From contig NZ_JRKO01000010.1 in the NCBI RefSeq assembly GCF_000763885.1, positions 44,767 to 108,766 on the forward strand: a stretch of 64,000 nucleotides of DNA, given 5' to 3'. Positions within the stretch are counted from its first letter, which is position 1; every line of letters begins with the position of its first letter. The notes below the pieces were generated by a model, which had not been told where the DNA came from, did no database searches, and worked only from the letters and a program-made list of their open reading frames with translations. Positions 35,085-43,549 of the stretch are shown here, in pieces. Source of the DNA: Paracoccus versutus (GTDB lineage Bacteria; Pseudomonadota; Alphaproteobacteria; Rhodobacterales; Rhodobacteraceae). Both the position numbers and the translations under genes were made by a program.

Positions 35085-35524
35085 GTGCCATCCCCCCGCG
35101 CGCCATGCACCCGAGAAAGCGCCGCCGCCAGATCGGCGCGCAGCTCGGCAAAGCCGCGCTCGACCGTGGCGCCGGGGCGACCGACCAGCACGTAGTCCCA
35201 GCCCGGCCGCGCCGCGCCCGGCATGACCTCGCGCGCCAGCGCCCGCAGCCGGCGCTTGGCACGGTTGCGCGTCACGGCATTGCCCAGCTTTTTCGAACAG
35301 GTGAAGCCGACCCGGATCGCCTGCCCCGCCTCGCCCTCGGGGCGGCGGCGGGCCTGGAGCAGAAAGCCGGCCGTGCCCTGCCGCCGGGCAGAGGCGGCGC
35401 GCAGGAAATCCGCCCGCTTGCGCAGGGTTTCCAGCCGCGGCCCCGAAACAGCAGAAGCCGCCCTGTCCGGCATCGCATCTGCGCGGGTCCGGTCAGCGGC
35501 GGCGGCTTTGGGGGTGCTGTCCAT
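35081..35524 (-). CDS. rnpA: Ribonuclease P protein component
   Basis: Protein cofactor of RNase P, which matures tRNA 5' ends. The RNase P signature appears as CSKKLGNAVTRNRAKRRLRAL, preceded by LRKRADFLRAA and RVGF. With the start at 35524 (MDSTPKAAAA) the product has 147 residues and a non-conserved 30-residue N-terminal extension; an ATG at 35473 (MPDRAAS) would give 130 residues, closer to the usual length. Neither start has a strong ribosome binding site. It is 32 bases after rpmH and overlaps yidD. Confidence 0.93.
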   Translation of the reverse strand: MDSTPKAAAADRTRADAMPDRAASAVSGPRLETLRKRADFLRAASARRQGTAGFLLQARRRPEGEAGQAIRVGFTCSKKLGNAVTRNRAKRRLRALAREVMPGAARPGWDYVLVGRPGATVERGFAELRADLAAALSRVHGARGDGT

Positions 35525-35556
35525 CACGGCAAGCCCACGCCCTGCGGCGCGCGGGC

Positions 35557-35694
35557 TTACGCGCTGAGGGTCTTGCGGCCCTTGGCGCGGCGGGCGTTGA
35601 TCACGCGGCGGCCGCCCTTGGTCGCCATGCGCGCGCGAAAGCCGTGGCGGCGGGCGCGAACCAGGTTCGACGGCTGGTAGGTGCGTTTCGACAT
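35557..35694 (-). CDS. rpmH: 50S ribosomal protein L34
   Basis: A 45-residue, very basic protein of the large subunit: [19 protein letters not shown] and then [24 protein letters not shown], the near-invariant L34 sequence with one extra N-terminal serine. It heads the rpmH-rnpA-yidD run. A good promoter lies about 80 bases upstream. dnaA, which often adjoins rpmH in other bacteria, is not present. Confidence 0.97.
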   Translation of the reverse strand: MSKRTYQPSNLVRARRHGFRARMATKGGRRVINARRAKGRKTLSA

Positions 35695-35771
35695 CTTTCA
35701 ACTCCGGGTCGGGGCGGGTCAGGGTATGGGCCATCGGCCCACGCAGGACGCGCCGGTCATTCGAGGCCCGC

Positions 35772-35800
35772 TGGATAGTCGCCCCCGCAGCCCAAGTCAA
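35772..35800 (-). promoter_or_regulatory. Putative sigma-70 promoter of rpmH
   Basis: On the minus strand TTGACT and TATCCA are separated by exactly 17 bases and lie about 80 bases before the rpmH start. Match and spacing are good for a GC-rich genome. Confidence 0.65.
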
Positions 35801-35932
35801 CCACATTGAAAGGATTTCGCGGCTGCGGCAGGTTCGGGGGAACCGGGACCATGTCACGCAGGTTTGAACTGCACAATGTCAGCCACTATGTGATGCAACG
35901 GCGCCGCGACGAGGGGAATAGCAGAACCGACC

Positions 35933-37363
35933 ATGTCCCTGAATAGCTTATCGGGCCGATTCGCGGTGATCACCGGCATTTTCGTGCTTCTGGCCGAATT
36001 GCTGATCCTGTTGCCCTCGATCGCGAACTATCGGCTGGATTTCCTGGAATCGCGGCTGGAGCGCGCGCAGATCGCCAGCCTTGCGCTGCTGGCGACCGAC
36101 GAATCGCTGGCCGCGGACCTCGAATCGGAACTGCTGGAGAACGCCGGCGTCTTCAACGTCGTGCTGCGGCGCAACGACGTGCGCCAGCTGGTGCTGTCCT
36201 CGCCGATTCCGGGGCCGATCGCGGCCACCTACGACCTGCGCGAACAGCCGTTCTGGACCTCGATCCGCGACGGGCTGGCACAGCTGGCCGATCCGCAGAA
36301 CCGGGTGATCCGGGTCATCGGCGCGCCGGTGAACCAGGCCGGGCAGCTGATCGAGATCACCACCGACACCCAGCGGCTGCGCAACGAGATGATCGACTAC
36401 GGGCTGCGGCTCCTGCTGATCTCGGCCGCCTTCTCGGTCCTGACCGCGCTGCTTCTGAACCTGGCGGCGCAGCGGCTGCTGCTGGTGCCGATCCGGCGCG
36501 TCATCAGCCACATGACCGCCTATGCCAGCGCCCCCGAGGACGCGCGCTCGATCATCACCCCCGACGCGCGCCTGACCGAGTTGAACGAAGCCGAGACCGC
36601 GCTTGCCGCCATGCAGCGCACCGTCACCTCGGCGCTGAAGCAGAAGGACCGGCTGGCGCAGCTGGGCCAGGCGGTGGCGCGCATCAGCCACGACCTGCGC
36701 AACATCCTGACCACGGCGCAGATATTCGCCGACCGGTTGGAAACCAGCGCCGACCCGGCCGTGCGCCGCGCCGCGCCCAAGCTGGTGAACTCGATCAGCC
36801 GGGCGGTGAACCTGTGCGAGACGACGCTGGCCTTCGGCAAGGCCGAGGAGCCGGCGCCCTCGCTGTCGCGCTTCAACCTTTCGGCGCTGGTGGGCGAAGT
36901 GACCGAGGGCGAGGCGCTGGCCTCGGACCATCCCGAGGGCGCCGAGCCGATCGAATTCCTGACCGACGTGCCATCGAGCCTGACGATTCGCGCCGACCGC
37001 GACCAGCTGTTCCGGGTGCTGTCGAACCTGGTGCGCAATGCCCGCCAGGCGATCGAGGCCACGCGCCGGCCCGGCACCATCGAGATCGGCGCCGGCGAGG
37101 ACGAGCAGGAATGGTGGATCCGCATCGGCGACACCGGCCCCGGCCTGCCGAAGAAGGCGCGCGATTTCCTGTTCCAGCCCTTCTCGGGCGGCTCGCGCAA
37201 GGGCGGCACCGGGCTTGGCCTTGCCATCGCCGCCGACCTGGTGCGCAACCACGGCGGCCGGCTGGAGCTTTTGCGCAGCGACGAAGAGGGCACGCAGTTC
37301 ATCCTGCACCTGCCGCGCGAGCTGGCGGGCCTGGCCTCGCAGGCCGAGGCGACGGCGGGCTAG
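35933..37363 (+). CDS. Orphan sensor histidine kinase
   Basis: A 476-residue inner-membrane kinase: helix 1 at about 10-30, a periplasmic sensor region of about 125 residues, helix 2 at about 158-180, a HAMP-like linker, a dimerisation helix with the phospho-accepting His253 in ARISHDLRNILTT, and an ATPase domain with N box LVRNARQAI, IGDTGPGLP and GGTGLGLAIAADLV. The H box HDLRN is typical of HPK4-type kinases. No response regulator is adjacent, so the partner is unknown. The start at MSLNSLSGR overlaps a possible 31-codon leader frame. tRNA-Arg follows. Confidence 0.9.
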   Translation: MSLNSLSGRFAVITGIFVLLAELLILLPSIANYRLDFLESRLERAQIASLALLATDESLAADLESELLENAGVFNVVLRRNDVRQLVLSSPIPGPIAATYDLREQPFWTSIRDGLAQLADPQNRVIRVIGAPVNQAGQLIEITTDTQRLRNEMIDYGLRLLLISAAFSVLTALLLNLAAQRLLLVPIRRVISHMTAYASAPEDARSIITPDARLTELNEAETALAAMQRTVTSALKQKDRLAQLGQAVARISHDLRNILTTAQIFADRLETSADPAVRRAAPKLVNSISRAVNLCETTLAFGKAEEPAPSLSRFNLSALVGEVTEGEALASDHPEGAEPIEFLTDVPSSLTIRADRDQLFRVLSNLVRNARQAIEATRRPGTIEIGAGEDEQEWWIRIGDTGPGLPKKARDFLFQPFSGGSRKGGTGLGLAIAADLVRNHGGRLELLRSDEEGTQFILHLPRELAGLASQAEATAG

Positions 37364-37414
37364 GCCGCGCCCGCGGGTTTTCCAAAAAAGTTTTCGACAC
37401 GGGTCGTTTTGGCC

Positions 37415-37443
37415 TTGCGCCCCCCCGGCGCTCACTCTAAATC
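37415..37443 (+). promoter_or_regulatory. Putative sigma-70 promoter of tRNA-Arg
   Basis: TTGCGC and TAAATC are separated by exactly 17 bases and end 13 bases before the tRNA 5' end, mirroring the tRNA-Thr promoter in this window. Confidence 0.6.
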
Positions 37444-37456
37444 ACCGGCTCACAGC

Positions 37457-37533
37457 GGACCCGTAGCTCAGCTGGATAGAGCACCAGACTACGAATCTGG
37501 GGGTCGGGCGTTCGAATCGCTCCGGGTCCGCCA
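37457..37533 (+). tRNA. tRNA-Arg (anticodon ACG)
   Basis: A 77-base cloverleaf: acceptor GGACCCG pairs with CGGGTCC, the anticodon stem CCAGA/TCTGG closes the loop CTACGAA, the T loop contains TTCGAATC, and CCA is encoded. Anticodon ACG is normally deaminated to ICG and reads CGU, CGC and CGA. Confidence 0.97.
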
Positions 37534-37919
37534 TTGAATTTCCAGACATCATTGCCCCTCTTGGGCGGCCTTGTCTTTCGAGGCTTGACCTGTGCAGGCG
37601 GGCACGCAGCAGTAAATCGGCGTCCCGCGCTTCGGCCAAAGCCGGGCGCCCGGCCAGTTCGTGCTTGCGGTCGAAAGAGGGCGCGGGATGGCGCCCACCG
37701 ACCGCGGCGGCCGAAGACGCTTGAAAGCGCGGACCTGTCCGGCGAGCGCGCCGGTGCAGGGTCCGGGACGTCGCGATGGACCGTGGCCCCCTGTGGTGCC
37801 ATGGCAAGACCATGGACGCCGAAAATCGGCCTTGCGGCATCGCGATTCGGCGCAGGCAGCGCCGCGGCGGCGGCCTGCGACGGCCCTCCGACCGCGATAC
37901 GGCGCAGCCGGCGGGCCGG
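37534..37919. other. Gap of about 390 bases without a gene
   Basis: Between tRNA-Arg and the ptsP stop there is no frame with a recognisable domain or ribosome binding site. No integrase, attachment-site duplication of the tRNA 3' end or T-rich terminator was seen. Confidence 0.5.
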
Positions 37920-40163
37920 CTACTGCCGCGCCAGCCAGTCGGTGATGCAGCGGCGCAGGTTCGTCTCGCCCAGGGTGCGGGCGTCGTCGATCAGCCGCTT
38001 CAGTTCGCCCAGGTCCACGCGCCGGATCAGGTGCTTGACCGGCCCGATCGAGGCCGGGCGCATCGACAGCCGCCGGAAACCCAGCGCCGCCAGCGTCACC
38101 GCCTCGATCGGGCGGCCGGCATCCTCGCCGCAGAACGACACCGGCACCCGCGCCTCGTCGCAGCGCCTCACGATCTGGTCGAGCAGCGAGATGAACGAGC
38201 TGTTCAGCGTGTCATAGCGCCGCCGCACCCGCTCGTTCTCGCGGTCGGCGGCAAAGAAGAACTGCTTGAGGTCGTTGCCGCCGACCGAGATGAAATCGCA
38301 CATCTCGAAGAACTTCTTCGGCGCGAAGGCCAGCGAGGGCGTCTCGAGCATCGCGCCGACGCGGATGTCCGAGGGCATGGCATGGCCGAGCCGCTGCTCG
38401 CGCGCCAGCTGCTCCATCAACAGCTTGTGCGCCTCTTCGAACTCGCCCATCTCGGTGATGAAGGGGAACATGACGTAAAGCGGCCGCCCCACCGCGGCGC
38501 GGATCAGCGCCTGGAGCTGCATCCGCAACACGCCGCGCTTGTCGAGGCCCACGCGGATCGCCCGCCAGCCCATGGCCGGGTTCGGCTCGTCCTGCGGCTT
38601 CATGTAGGGCAGCACCTTGTCCGAACCGATGTCCAGCGTGCGGAACATCACCGGCTTGCCATGGGCATTGTCCAGCACATGCGCGTAAAGCGCCGCCAGC
38701 TCGCCCCGGCGGGGGACGCGGGTGCGGGTCAGGAACTGCAACTCGGTGCGGAACAGCCCCACCCCCTCGGCGCCCGAGCTTTCCAGGCTGGGCAGGTCGG
38801 CCATCAGCCCGGCATTCATGTAAAGCTGGATCGTCGTGCCGCATTTCGCGGTGGCGGGCAGGTCGCGCAGCCCGGCATAGCGCTTTTGCGCCTCGGCCTG
38901 CATCGCCATCTTGTCGCGGAACGCCTTGGCGACCGATTCCTCGGGGCGCAGATGCACGGTGCCCATGTCGCCGTCCACCAGGATCAGGTCGCCGTTCAGC
39001 GCCTCGGAGGTGACGCGCTCGGCATGGATCACCAGCGGGATCGCCAGCGCCCGCGCCACGATGGCGGCATGGCTGCCGACCGAGCCCTCTTCCAGCACCA
39101 CGCCCCTGAGGCGCCGGCCGTAATCCAGCAGCTCGGCCGGGCCGATGTTGCGGGCGACCAGGATCGGGTCGTCGGGCATCTCGGCCCCGGTGTCGCGGCC
39201 CTGCCCGGTCAGGATGCGCAAGAGCCGGTTCGACAGGTCGTCCAGATCGTGCAGCCGGTCGCGCAAATAGGGATCGGCGGCGCTTTCCAGCCGGGCACGG
39301 GCCTGGCTTTGTTCCTTTTCCACCGCCGCCTCGGCCGAAAGCCCCAGCTCGATGGCCTCTTCCATCCGGCGCAGCCAGCTGCGGGAATGGGCGAACATGC
39401 GATAGGTTTCCATGACCTCGGCCGAATCGCCCGAGCCCATGTCCGAGGCGGCCAGCATGGAATCGACCGTGGTGCGCAGCATGGCCACCGCCTCGATCAG
39501 CCGGGCCTTTTCCTTCAGCGGATCGTCGGCGACCGGGTTCGTGACCACGACGCGCGGCTCGTGCAGCCAGACACGGCCCTCGGCCGCGCCCTCCTGCGCG
39601 GTCGAGCCGCGGAACATGACCGGAAAGCGGTGCTGGAGCGGCAGGCTGTCCGCCTGCGAGCCCAGGAAGGCGCCCAGCTCGGCCATCTCGGCCAGCACCA
39701 TGGCGACGACCTCCAGGCCGTAGACCTCGTCCTCGTTGAACTGGCGGGCATCGCGGGACTGCACCACCAGGACGCCCAGCCGCTCGCCCACGCGCTGGAT
39801 CGGCACGCCCAGGAAGCTGGAATAGACCTCTTCGCCGGTCTCGGGCATGTAGCGGAAACCGGGCTCGGCCGGGGCATTGGCGGTGTTCACGTGCCGGCCC
39901 GAGCGGGCGACGCGGCCGACCAGCCCTTCACCCAGGCGCAGCCGGGTCTTGTGGACCGATTCGGGCTTCAGACCCTCGGTGGCGCAAAGCTCCAGCGTGG
40001 CGGGGTCGCGGAAAAGATAGATCGAGCAGACCTCGGTCCCCATCGAATCGGCGATGTGATGGGTGATCTGGTCCAGACGGTCCTGGCCGCCCCCAGGGGC
40101 GGCCAAGGTTTCGCGCAGCCGCCGCAGCAGCTTGCGCGAGTCGCTGTCCTTGCGTTCGGGCAT
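37920..40163 (-). CDS. ptsP: Phosphoenolpyruvate--protein phosphotransferase of the nitrogen PTS (EI-Ntr)
   Basis: First enzyme of the regulatory nitrogen PTS; it autophosphorylates from PEP and passes phosphate to NPr. The 747 residues comprise an N-terminal GAF domain (about 20-165), the EI N-terminal domain with the phospho-histidine His365 in EGSVGSHAAIVARAL, and the PEP-binding barrel with GVGLFRTELQFLTR and the catalytic cysteine in VSFCGEDAGRP. In this family the GAF domain senses glutamine. It follows lysC on the same strand with a 31-base gap, an arrangement often seen in Rhodobacteraceae. NPr and EIIA-Ntr are not in the window. Confidence 0.95.
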   Translation of the reverse strand: MPERKDSDSRKLLRRLRETLAAPGGGQDRLDQITHHIADSMGTEVCSIYLFRDPATLELCATEGLKPESVHKTRLRLGEGLVGRVARSGRHVNTANAPAEPGFRYMPETGEEVYSSFLGVPIQRVGERLGVLVVQSRDARQFNEDEVYGLEVVAMVLAEMAELGAFLGSQADSLPLQHRFPVMFRGSTAQEGAAEGRVWLHEPRVVVTNPVADDPLKEKARLIEAVAMLRTTVDSMLAASDMGSGDSAEVMETYRMFAHSRSWLRRMEEAIELGLSAEAAVEKEQSQARARLESAADPYLRDRLHDLDDLSNRLLRILTGQGRDTGAEMPDDPILVARNIGPAELLDYGRRLRGVVLEEGSVGSHAAIVARALAIPLVIHAERVTSEALNGDLILVDGDMGTVHLRPEESVAKAFRDKMAMQAEAQKRYAGLRDLPATAKCGTTIQLYMNAGLMADLPSLESSGAEGVGLFRTELQFLTRTRVPRRGELAALYAHVLDNAHGKPVMFRTLDIGSDKVLPYMKPQDEPNPAMGWRAIRVGLDKRGVLRMQLQALIRAAVGRPLYVMFPFITEMGEFEEAHKLLMEQLAREQRLGHAMPSDIRVGAMLETPSLAFAPKKFFEMCDFISVGGNDLKQFFFAADRENERVRRRYDTLNSSFISLLDQIVRRCDEARVPVSFCGEDAGRPIEAVTLAALGFRRLSMRPASIGPVKHLIRRVDLGELKRLIDDARTLGETNLRRCITDWLARQ

Positions 40164-40194
40164 AATCCTCCCGCTTCAGCCTATCGGCCCGGAT

Positions 40195-41451
40195 TCAGGG
40201 CTTTTCCAGTTCGAAGGCATCATGCAGCGCCTGAACCGCCAGTTCCATATACTTGCGGTCGATCAGCACCGAAATCTTGATCTCGCTGGTGGAGATCACC
40301 TTGATGTTGATGTTTTCATCGGCCAGCGCCTTGAACATGCGCGCGGCGACCCCGGCATGGCTGCGCATGCCGATGCCCACGACCGAGACCTTGGCGACCT
40401 CGGTGTCCACGACCAGGTCGTCATAGGCGATATGGCCGGCGGCCTTGGCATCCTCCATCGCCTTGCGGGCGCGGGCGACCTGGTTCACCGGGCAGGAAAA
40501 GGTCATGTCGGTCACCGAGCCGGGGTGATCCTCGTAATCCTTTTCCGAGATGTTCTGGACGATCATGTCCACGTTCACGCCGGCCTCGGCCAGGGGCGCG
40601 AAGATCGCGGCCGAGATGCCGGGGCGGTCCTCGACCGTGACCAGGGTGATCTTGGCCTCTTCGCGGGAATAGGCGACGCCGTTGACGACTTTCGATTCCA
40701 TGATTTCATCCTCATCGCAGACCAGGGTGCCGCTGTTCTCGTCGGTTTCCTCGAACGAGGACAGCACCCGCAGGCGGACCTTGTAGCGCATCGCCAGCTC
40801 GACCGAGCGGGTTTGCAGAACCTTGGCCCCCAGGCTGGCCAGTTCCAGCATCTCCTCGAAGGCGATCTTCTTCAGCTTGCGCGCCTTGGAGGTGATGCGC
40901 GGATCGGTGGTATAGACCCCGTCCACGTCGGTATAGATGTCGCAGCGCTCGGCCCCGAAGGCGGCGGCGAAGGCGACGGCGGTGGTGTCCGAGCCGCCCC
41001 GGCCCAGGGTGGTGATGCGGTTGTCGGTGCCAAGCCCCTGGAAGCCCGCGACCACGGCCACGCGCATGCCTTCGGCGAATTTCTGGTCGATGTTCTGGCG
41101 CGGGATGCTGACGAAGCGCGCCGCCGAATGCTGCGAGGTGGTGTTGATCGGCACCTGCCAGCCCTGCCAGCTGCGCGCGGGCACGCCCAGCTCCTGCAGG
41201 GTCAGCGCCATCAGCCCGGCGGTGACGTTCTCGCCCGAGGCGACGACGGCGTCGTATTCGCGCGCGTCGAACAGCGGCGAGGTCGCCTCGACCCAGCCGA
41301 CCAGCTCGTTCGTCTTGCCCGACATGGCGCTGACGATGACGATCACGTCATAGCCACGCTCGACCTCGCGCTGAACCTTCAGCGCTGCGTTCTTGATGCG
41401 GTCCAGGTCGGCAACCGAGGTGCCGCCGAATTTCATCACCAGAAGCGGCAT
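40195..41451 (-). CDS. lysC: Aspartate kinase
   Basis: Phosphorylates L-aspartate, the entry to lysine, threonine, methionine and diaminopimelate synthesis. The 418-residue product begins with the family motif LLVMKFGGTSVADLDRI, has the substrate segment GRGGSDTTAVAFAAAF, and ends in two ACT domains (VTVEDRPGISAAIFAPLAEAGVNVDMI and VVGIGMRSHAGVAARMFKALADENINI) that mediate lysine/threonine feedback in relatives. It is monofunctional, without a homoserine dehydrogenase part. ptsP follows on the same strand. Confidence 0.96.
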   Translation of the reverse strand: MPLLVMKFGGTSVADLDRIKNAALKVQREVERGYDVIVIVSAMSGKTNELVGWVEATSPLFDAREYDAVVASGENVTAGLMALTLQELGVPARSWQGWQVPINTTSQHSAARFVSIPRQNIDQKFAEGMRVAVVAGFQGLGTDNRITTLGRGGSDTTAVAFAAAFGAERCDIYTDVDGVYTTDPRITSKARKLKKIAFEEMLELASLGAKVLQTRSVELAMRYKVRLRVLSSFEETDENSGTLVCDEDEIMESKVVNGVAYSREEAKITLVTVEDRPGISAAIFAPLAEAGVNVDMIVQNISEKDYEDHPGSVTDMTFSCPVNQVARARKAMEDAKAAGHIAYDDLVVDTEVAKVSVVGIGMRSHAGVAARMFKALADENINIKVISTSEIKISVLIDRKYMELAVQALHDAFELEKP

Positions 41452-41623
41452 TCCCTTGCCCCCAGCATCACCAGTTTTCAGGGGGGCCTTCTAGGGTCGG
41501 GACGGGAAAAGAACAAGGGGCGGCAGGCGTTTCCCGAACTTTCCGGTGCATTATTTTGCCCGTCCCGCCGCCAGCGCGGCCGGGATCTTGAAGCGGCGGG
41601 CGCGGGGCCGCAAAAGGGCGGGC

Positions 41624-41821
41624 ATGAAAGTGACGCATGACGAATCCACCTTTACGCTGACCGGCAAGATCTGGTCGGCCACCTATCCGCTGGAGGAACT
41701 GCCGAAATGGCTGGCCTTCTATCGCGGCCGCAAGGCGCGCTTTCCCAAGGCCGGCAACAGCTACGACGCCACCATCGCCGCGCTGGAGCAGCTGGAGCGG
41801 CAGCTTGCCGCCAAAAGCTAG
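41624..41821 (+). CDS. Small hypothetical protein, 65 residues
   Basis: A short cytoplasmic protein beginning MKVTHDESTFTLTGKIWSATYPLEELPKWLAFY and ending in a helical AALEQLERQLAAKS. I do not know a named family, but the codon bias is typical of the neighbours and AAAAGGGCGGG precedes the ATG. In-frame codons upstream (to 41546) lack coding character. Its stop codon overlaps, tail to tail, the stop of the converging minus-strand small gene. Confidence 0.65.
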   Translation: MKVTHDESTFTLTGKIWSATYPLEELPKWLAFYRGRKARFPKAGNSYDATIAALEQLERQLAAKS

Positions 41822-42018
41822 GCACCGCGGCGGTCGCGCCAGCGGCTATGGATGGTCTCGCAATGGGCCGTTTCGGAAAAGATGCAGTCCATCAGCGCCA
41901 TGAAGGCGCTGCGCCAGGGCGACGGCGGCTGACGATAGACGCGCGAGCAAAGCGGCTCTGATTGCTGTCCCCCAAGTGTCCGGTTGATGCAGACGGACGC
42001 GCTCCACCAAGCGTTCAT
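41818..42018 (-). CDS. Putative small cysteine- and tryptophan-containing protein, 66 residues
   Basis: The frame encodes MNAWWSASVCINRTLGGQ, then SPWRSAFMALMDCIFSETAHCETIHSRW and a basic end. It has four cysteines and five tryptophans, uncommon for a chance frame, and the second half has high-GC codon thirds; the first third is less biased. GAGG lies eight bases before the ATG. I do not recognise the family and call it a gene on composition, ribosome binding site and tail-to-tail fit with the neighbouring stop. Confidence 0.5.
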   Translation of the reverse strand: MNAWWSASVCINRTLGGQQSEPLCSRVYRQPPSPWRSAFMALMDCIFSETAHCETIHSRWRDRRGA

Positions 42019-42188
42019 GAGAACCTCGCATACTCATCAAAACACCTTCGATCAGACGAATGTGACGCCTTGAAAACAACGGGACGCCCATCCAGTCATG
42101 AAGCGGCGCTGATGCGGCAAAGTCACGCTGGCTTTTTCGGCAGGAATCCGCCGAGGCGGCTGCCGGACCCGTGCGGGAAAGCAGGAAG

Positions 42189-42265
42189 TGGTCGGGGCGA
42201 GAGGATTCGAACCTCCGGCCTACGGTACCCAAAACCGTCGCGCTACCAGGCTGCGCTACGCCCCG
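42189..42265 (-). tRNA. tRNA-Pro (anticodon TGG)
   Basis: On the minus strand a 77-base cloverleaf: acceptor CGGGGCG pairs with CGCCCCG, the anticodon stem ACGGT/ACCGT closes the loop TTTGGGT, the T loop contains TTCGAATC, and CCA is encoded. Anticodon TGG reads CCA and, when modified, other proline codons. Confidence 0.97.
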
Positions 42266-42333
42266 GACCTGCCGCGCTGTCTAGCGGCTGACCGCGCGGG
42301 GGGAAAGGGAAAACTGACGCGCCGCCCGCGCCT

Positions 42334-42828
42334 TCAGTCGCAGGGCGCCAGCGCATCCTGCTGCGGCAGGCGCGGATGCGACAGCACCATGCCGGGATGG
42401 ATGCCCAGCCGCGCCGCGTCGCCGCCGCGCACCTCCAGCACCATCAGCCGCTCGGGCGCGGGATCGCCGGGCGCGGCGCCGGGAATCGCCGTCTCGTCCA
42501 GCGGCCGGGCCATGGGATGGACGTGACGCACCTCGCCCCGCGCATCGATGAAGATCATGTCCAGCGCGATCTGCGTGTTGCGCATCCAGAAGCTGACCGG
42601 CTGCGGCGATTCGTAGATGAACAGCATGCCCTGCCCCGCCGGCAGGTCGCGGCGGAACATCAGGCCCCGCGCGCGTTCCTCGTCGCTGTCCGCGATCTCG
42701 ACCGCGATCTCGACCGGCTTCCCCCGACCCTGGAACAGCGCCCGGTCGGGGTGGCAGGTGGCCGCAAGGGCCGGTGATTGATTTATGACAAGAAGAGCAA
42801 GAACAACCGAAACGGCCCGCAACTTCAT
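42334..42828 (-). CDS. DUF192 family exported protein
   Basis: A 164-residue precursor with a signal peptide (MKLRAVSVVLALLVINQSPALA, cleavage before ATCHP). The mature part matches DUF192: VEIAVEIADSDEERARGLMFRRDLPAGQGMLFIY, VSFWMRNTQIALDMIFID and LEVRGGDAARLGIHPG. Function is unknown; the fold is a small beta-barrel. It starts within the stop of the cold-shock gene (ATGA), so the two are translated together, a pairing common in Rhodobacteraceae. The stop lies 68 bases before the tRNA-Pro. Confidence 0.9.
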   Translation of the reverse strand: MKLRAVSVVLALLVINQSPALAATCHPDRALFQGRGKPVEIAVEIADSDEERARGLMFRRDLPAGQGMLFIYESPQPVSFWMRNTQIALDMIFIDARGEVRHVHPMARPLDETAIPGAAPGDPAPERLMVLEVRGGDAARLGIHPGMVLSHPRLPQQDALAPCD

Positions 42829-43418
42829 ACCGCGCCCGCGACCAGCCGCAATTTAGCGAGCGCGGCCGCTCCCCCCGGCTGTGTCTGCCGCGCCTCGATC
42901 GCGGCTTTCTCCCAGGACAGGATTTGTGCGGCCATCATCCCCCGCCGGCCATCGACCACGCGCAGCGCGATCGCCTCGCCCACGGCCAGATCGGCAAAGC
43001 CGGAATGGCGCAAGACCTCGACATGCAGGAACACATCGGCCTTTTCGGCGAAGATATTGGCAAAGCCGAAGCCCTTGGCCTTGTCGAACCATTTCACCCG
43101 CGCCGGCAGCAGCGGCAGCTGCGCGATCTCTTCCGGCGTGGCCGAACACAGATCGGCGATGGCGGGCATCGGCTCGCTGGCGGGCGGCGTGATCTCCAGC
43201 ACCTCGACCGCCTGCATGCCGCGCGGCGTCTTCTGGATGATGGCAACCACATGAGAGCCCTCGGCAACCGAGCTCTGGCCGAAATTCCTCAGCACGTTGG
43301 CGTGCAGAAGAATGTCGGCGCCACCCTCGGGATCGGTCAGGAAACCGAAGCCCTTGCTGCCATCGAACCATTTCACGACGCCCGCAATCTTGCGCTGTTG
43401 CTCGTCGTCTTCTTCCAT
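42825..43418 (-). CDS. Protein with two cold-shock domains
   Basis: A 197-residue cytoplasmic nucleic-acid-binding protein. Two cold-shock domains are present: at about 11-75 (GVVKWFDGSKGFGFL) and 105-172 (ARVKWFDKAKGFGFA), each with the RNP1-type KGFGF motif, separated by an acidic linker. The second domain has a shortened RNP2 (DVFLHVEVL). Such proteins chaperone single-stranded RNA or DNA. A 131-base leader separates it from pdxH upstream on the same strand. It is coupled to the DUF192 gene. Confidence 0.92.
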   Translation of the reverse strand: MEEDDEQQRKIAGVVKWFDGSKGFGFLTDPEGGADILLHANVLRNFGQSSVAEGSHVVAIIQKTPRGMQAVEVLEITPPASEPMPAIADLCSATPEEIAQLPLLPARVKWFDKAKGFGFANIFAEKADVFLHVEVLRHSGFADLAVGEAIALRVVDGRRGMMAAQILSWEKAAIEARQTQPGGAAALAKLRLVAGAV

Positions 43419-43549
43419 GTCGTCCTGTCACCCGTTAGAAAACCAGAAACCACCCGAAACTCCGGTCCCGCGCCCCTCGATCCCGTCTGAACGAAGGTGG
43501 AGCCGGATTGGTCAGGTTTTCCATACCATGGATAAATCGCGAACCCGCA

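Noticed and set aside
35557..35932. A replication origin near rpmH
   Set aside because: rpmH-rnpA often lie near oriC, but dnaA, DnaA-box clusters and an AT-rich unwinding element were not seen.
37457..37919. A genomic island at tRNA-Arg
   Set aside because: The next genes are core functions (ptsP, lysC), no integrase is present and no duplicate of the tRNA 3' end was found in the gap.
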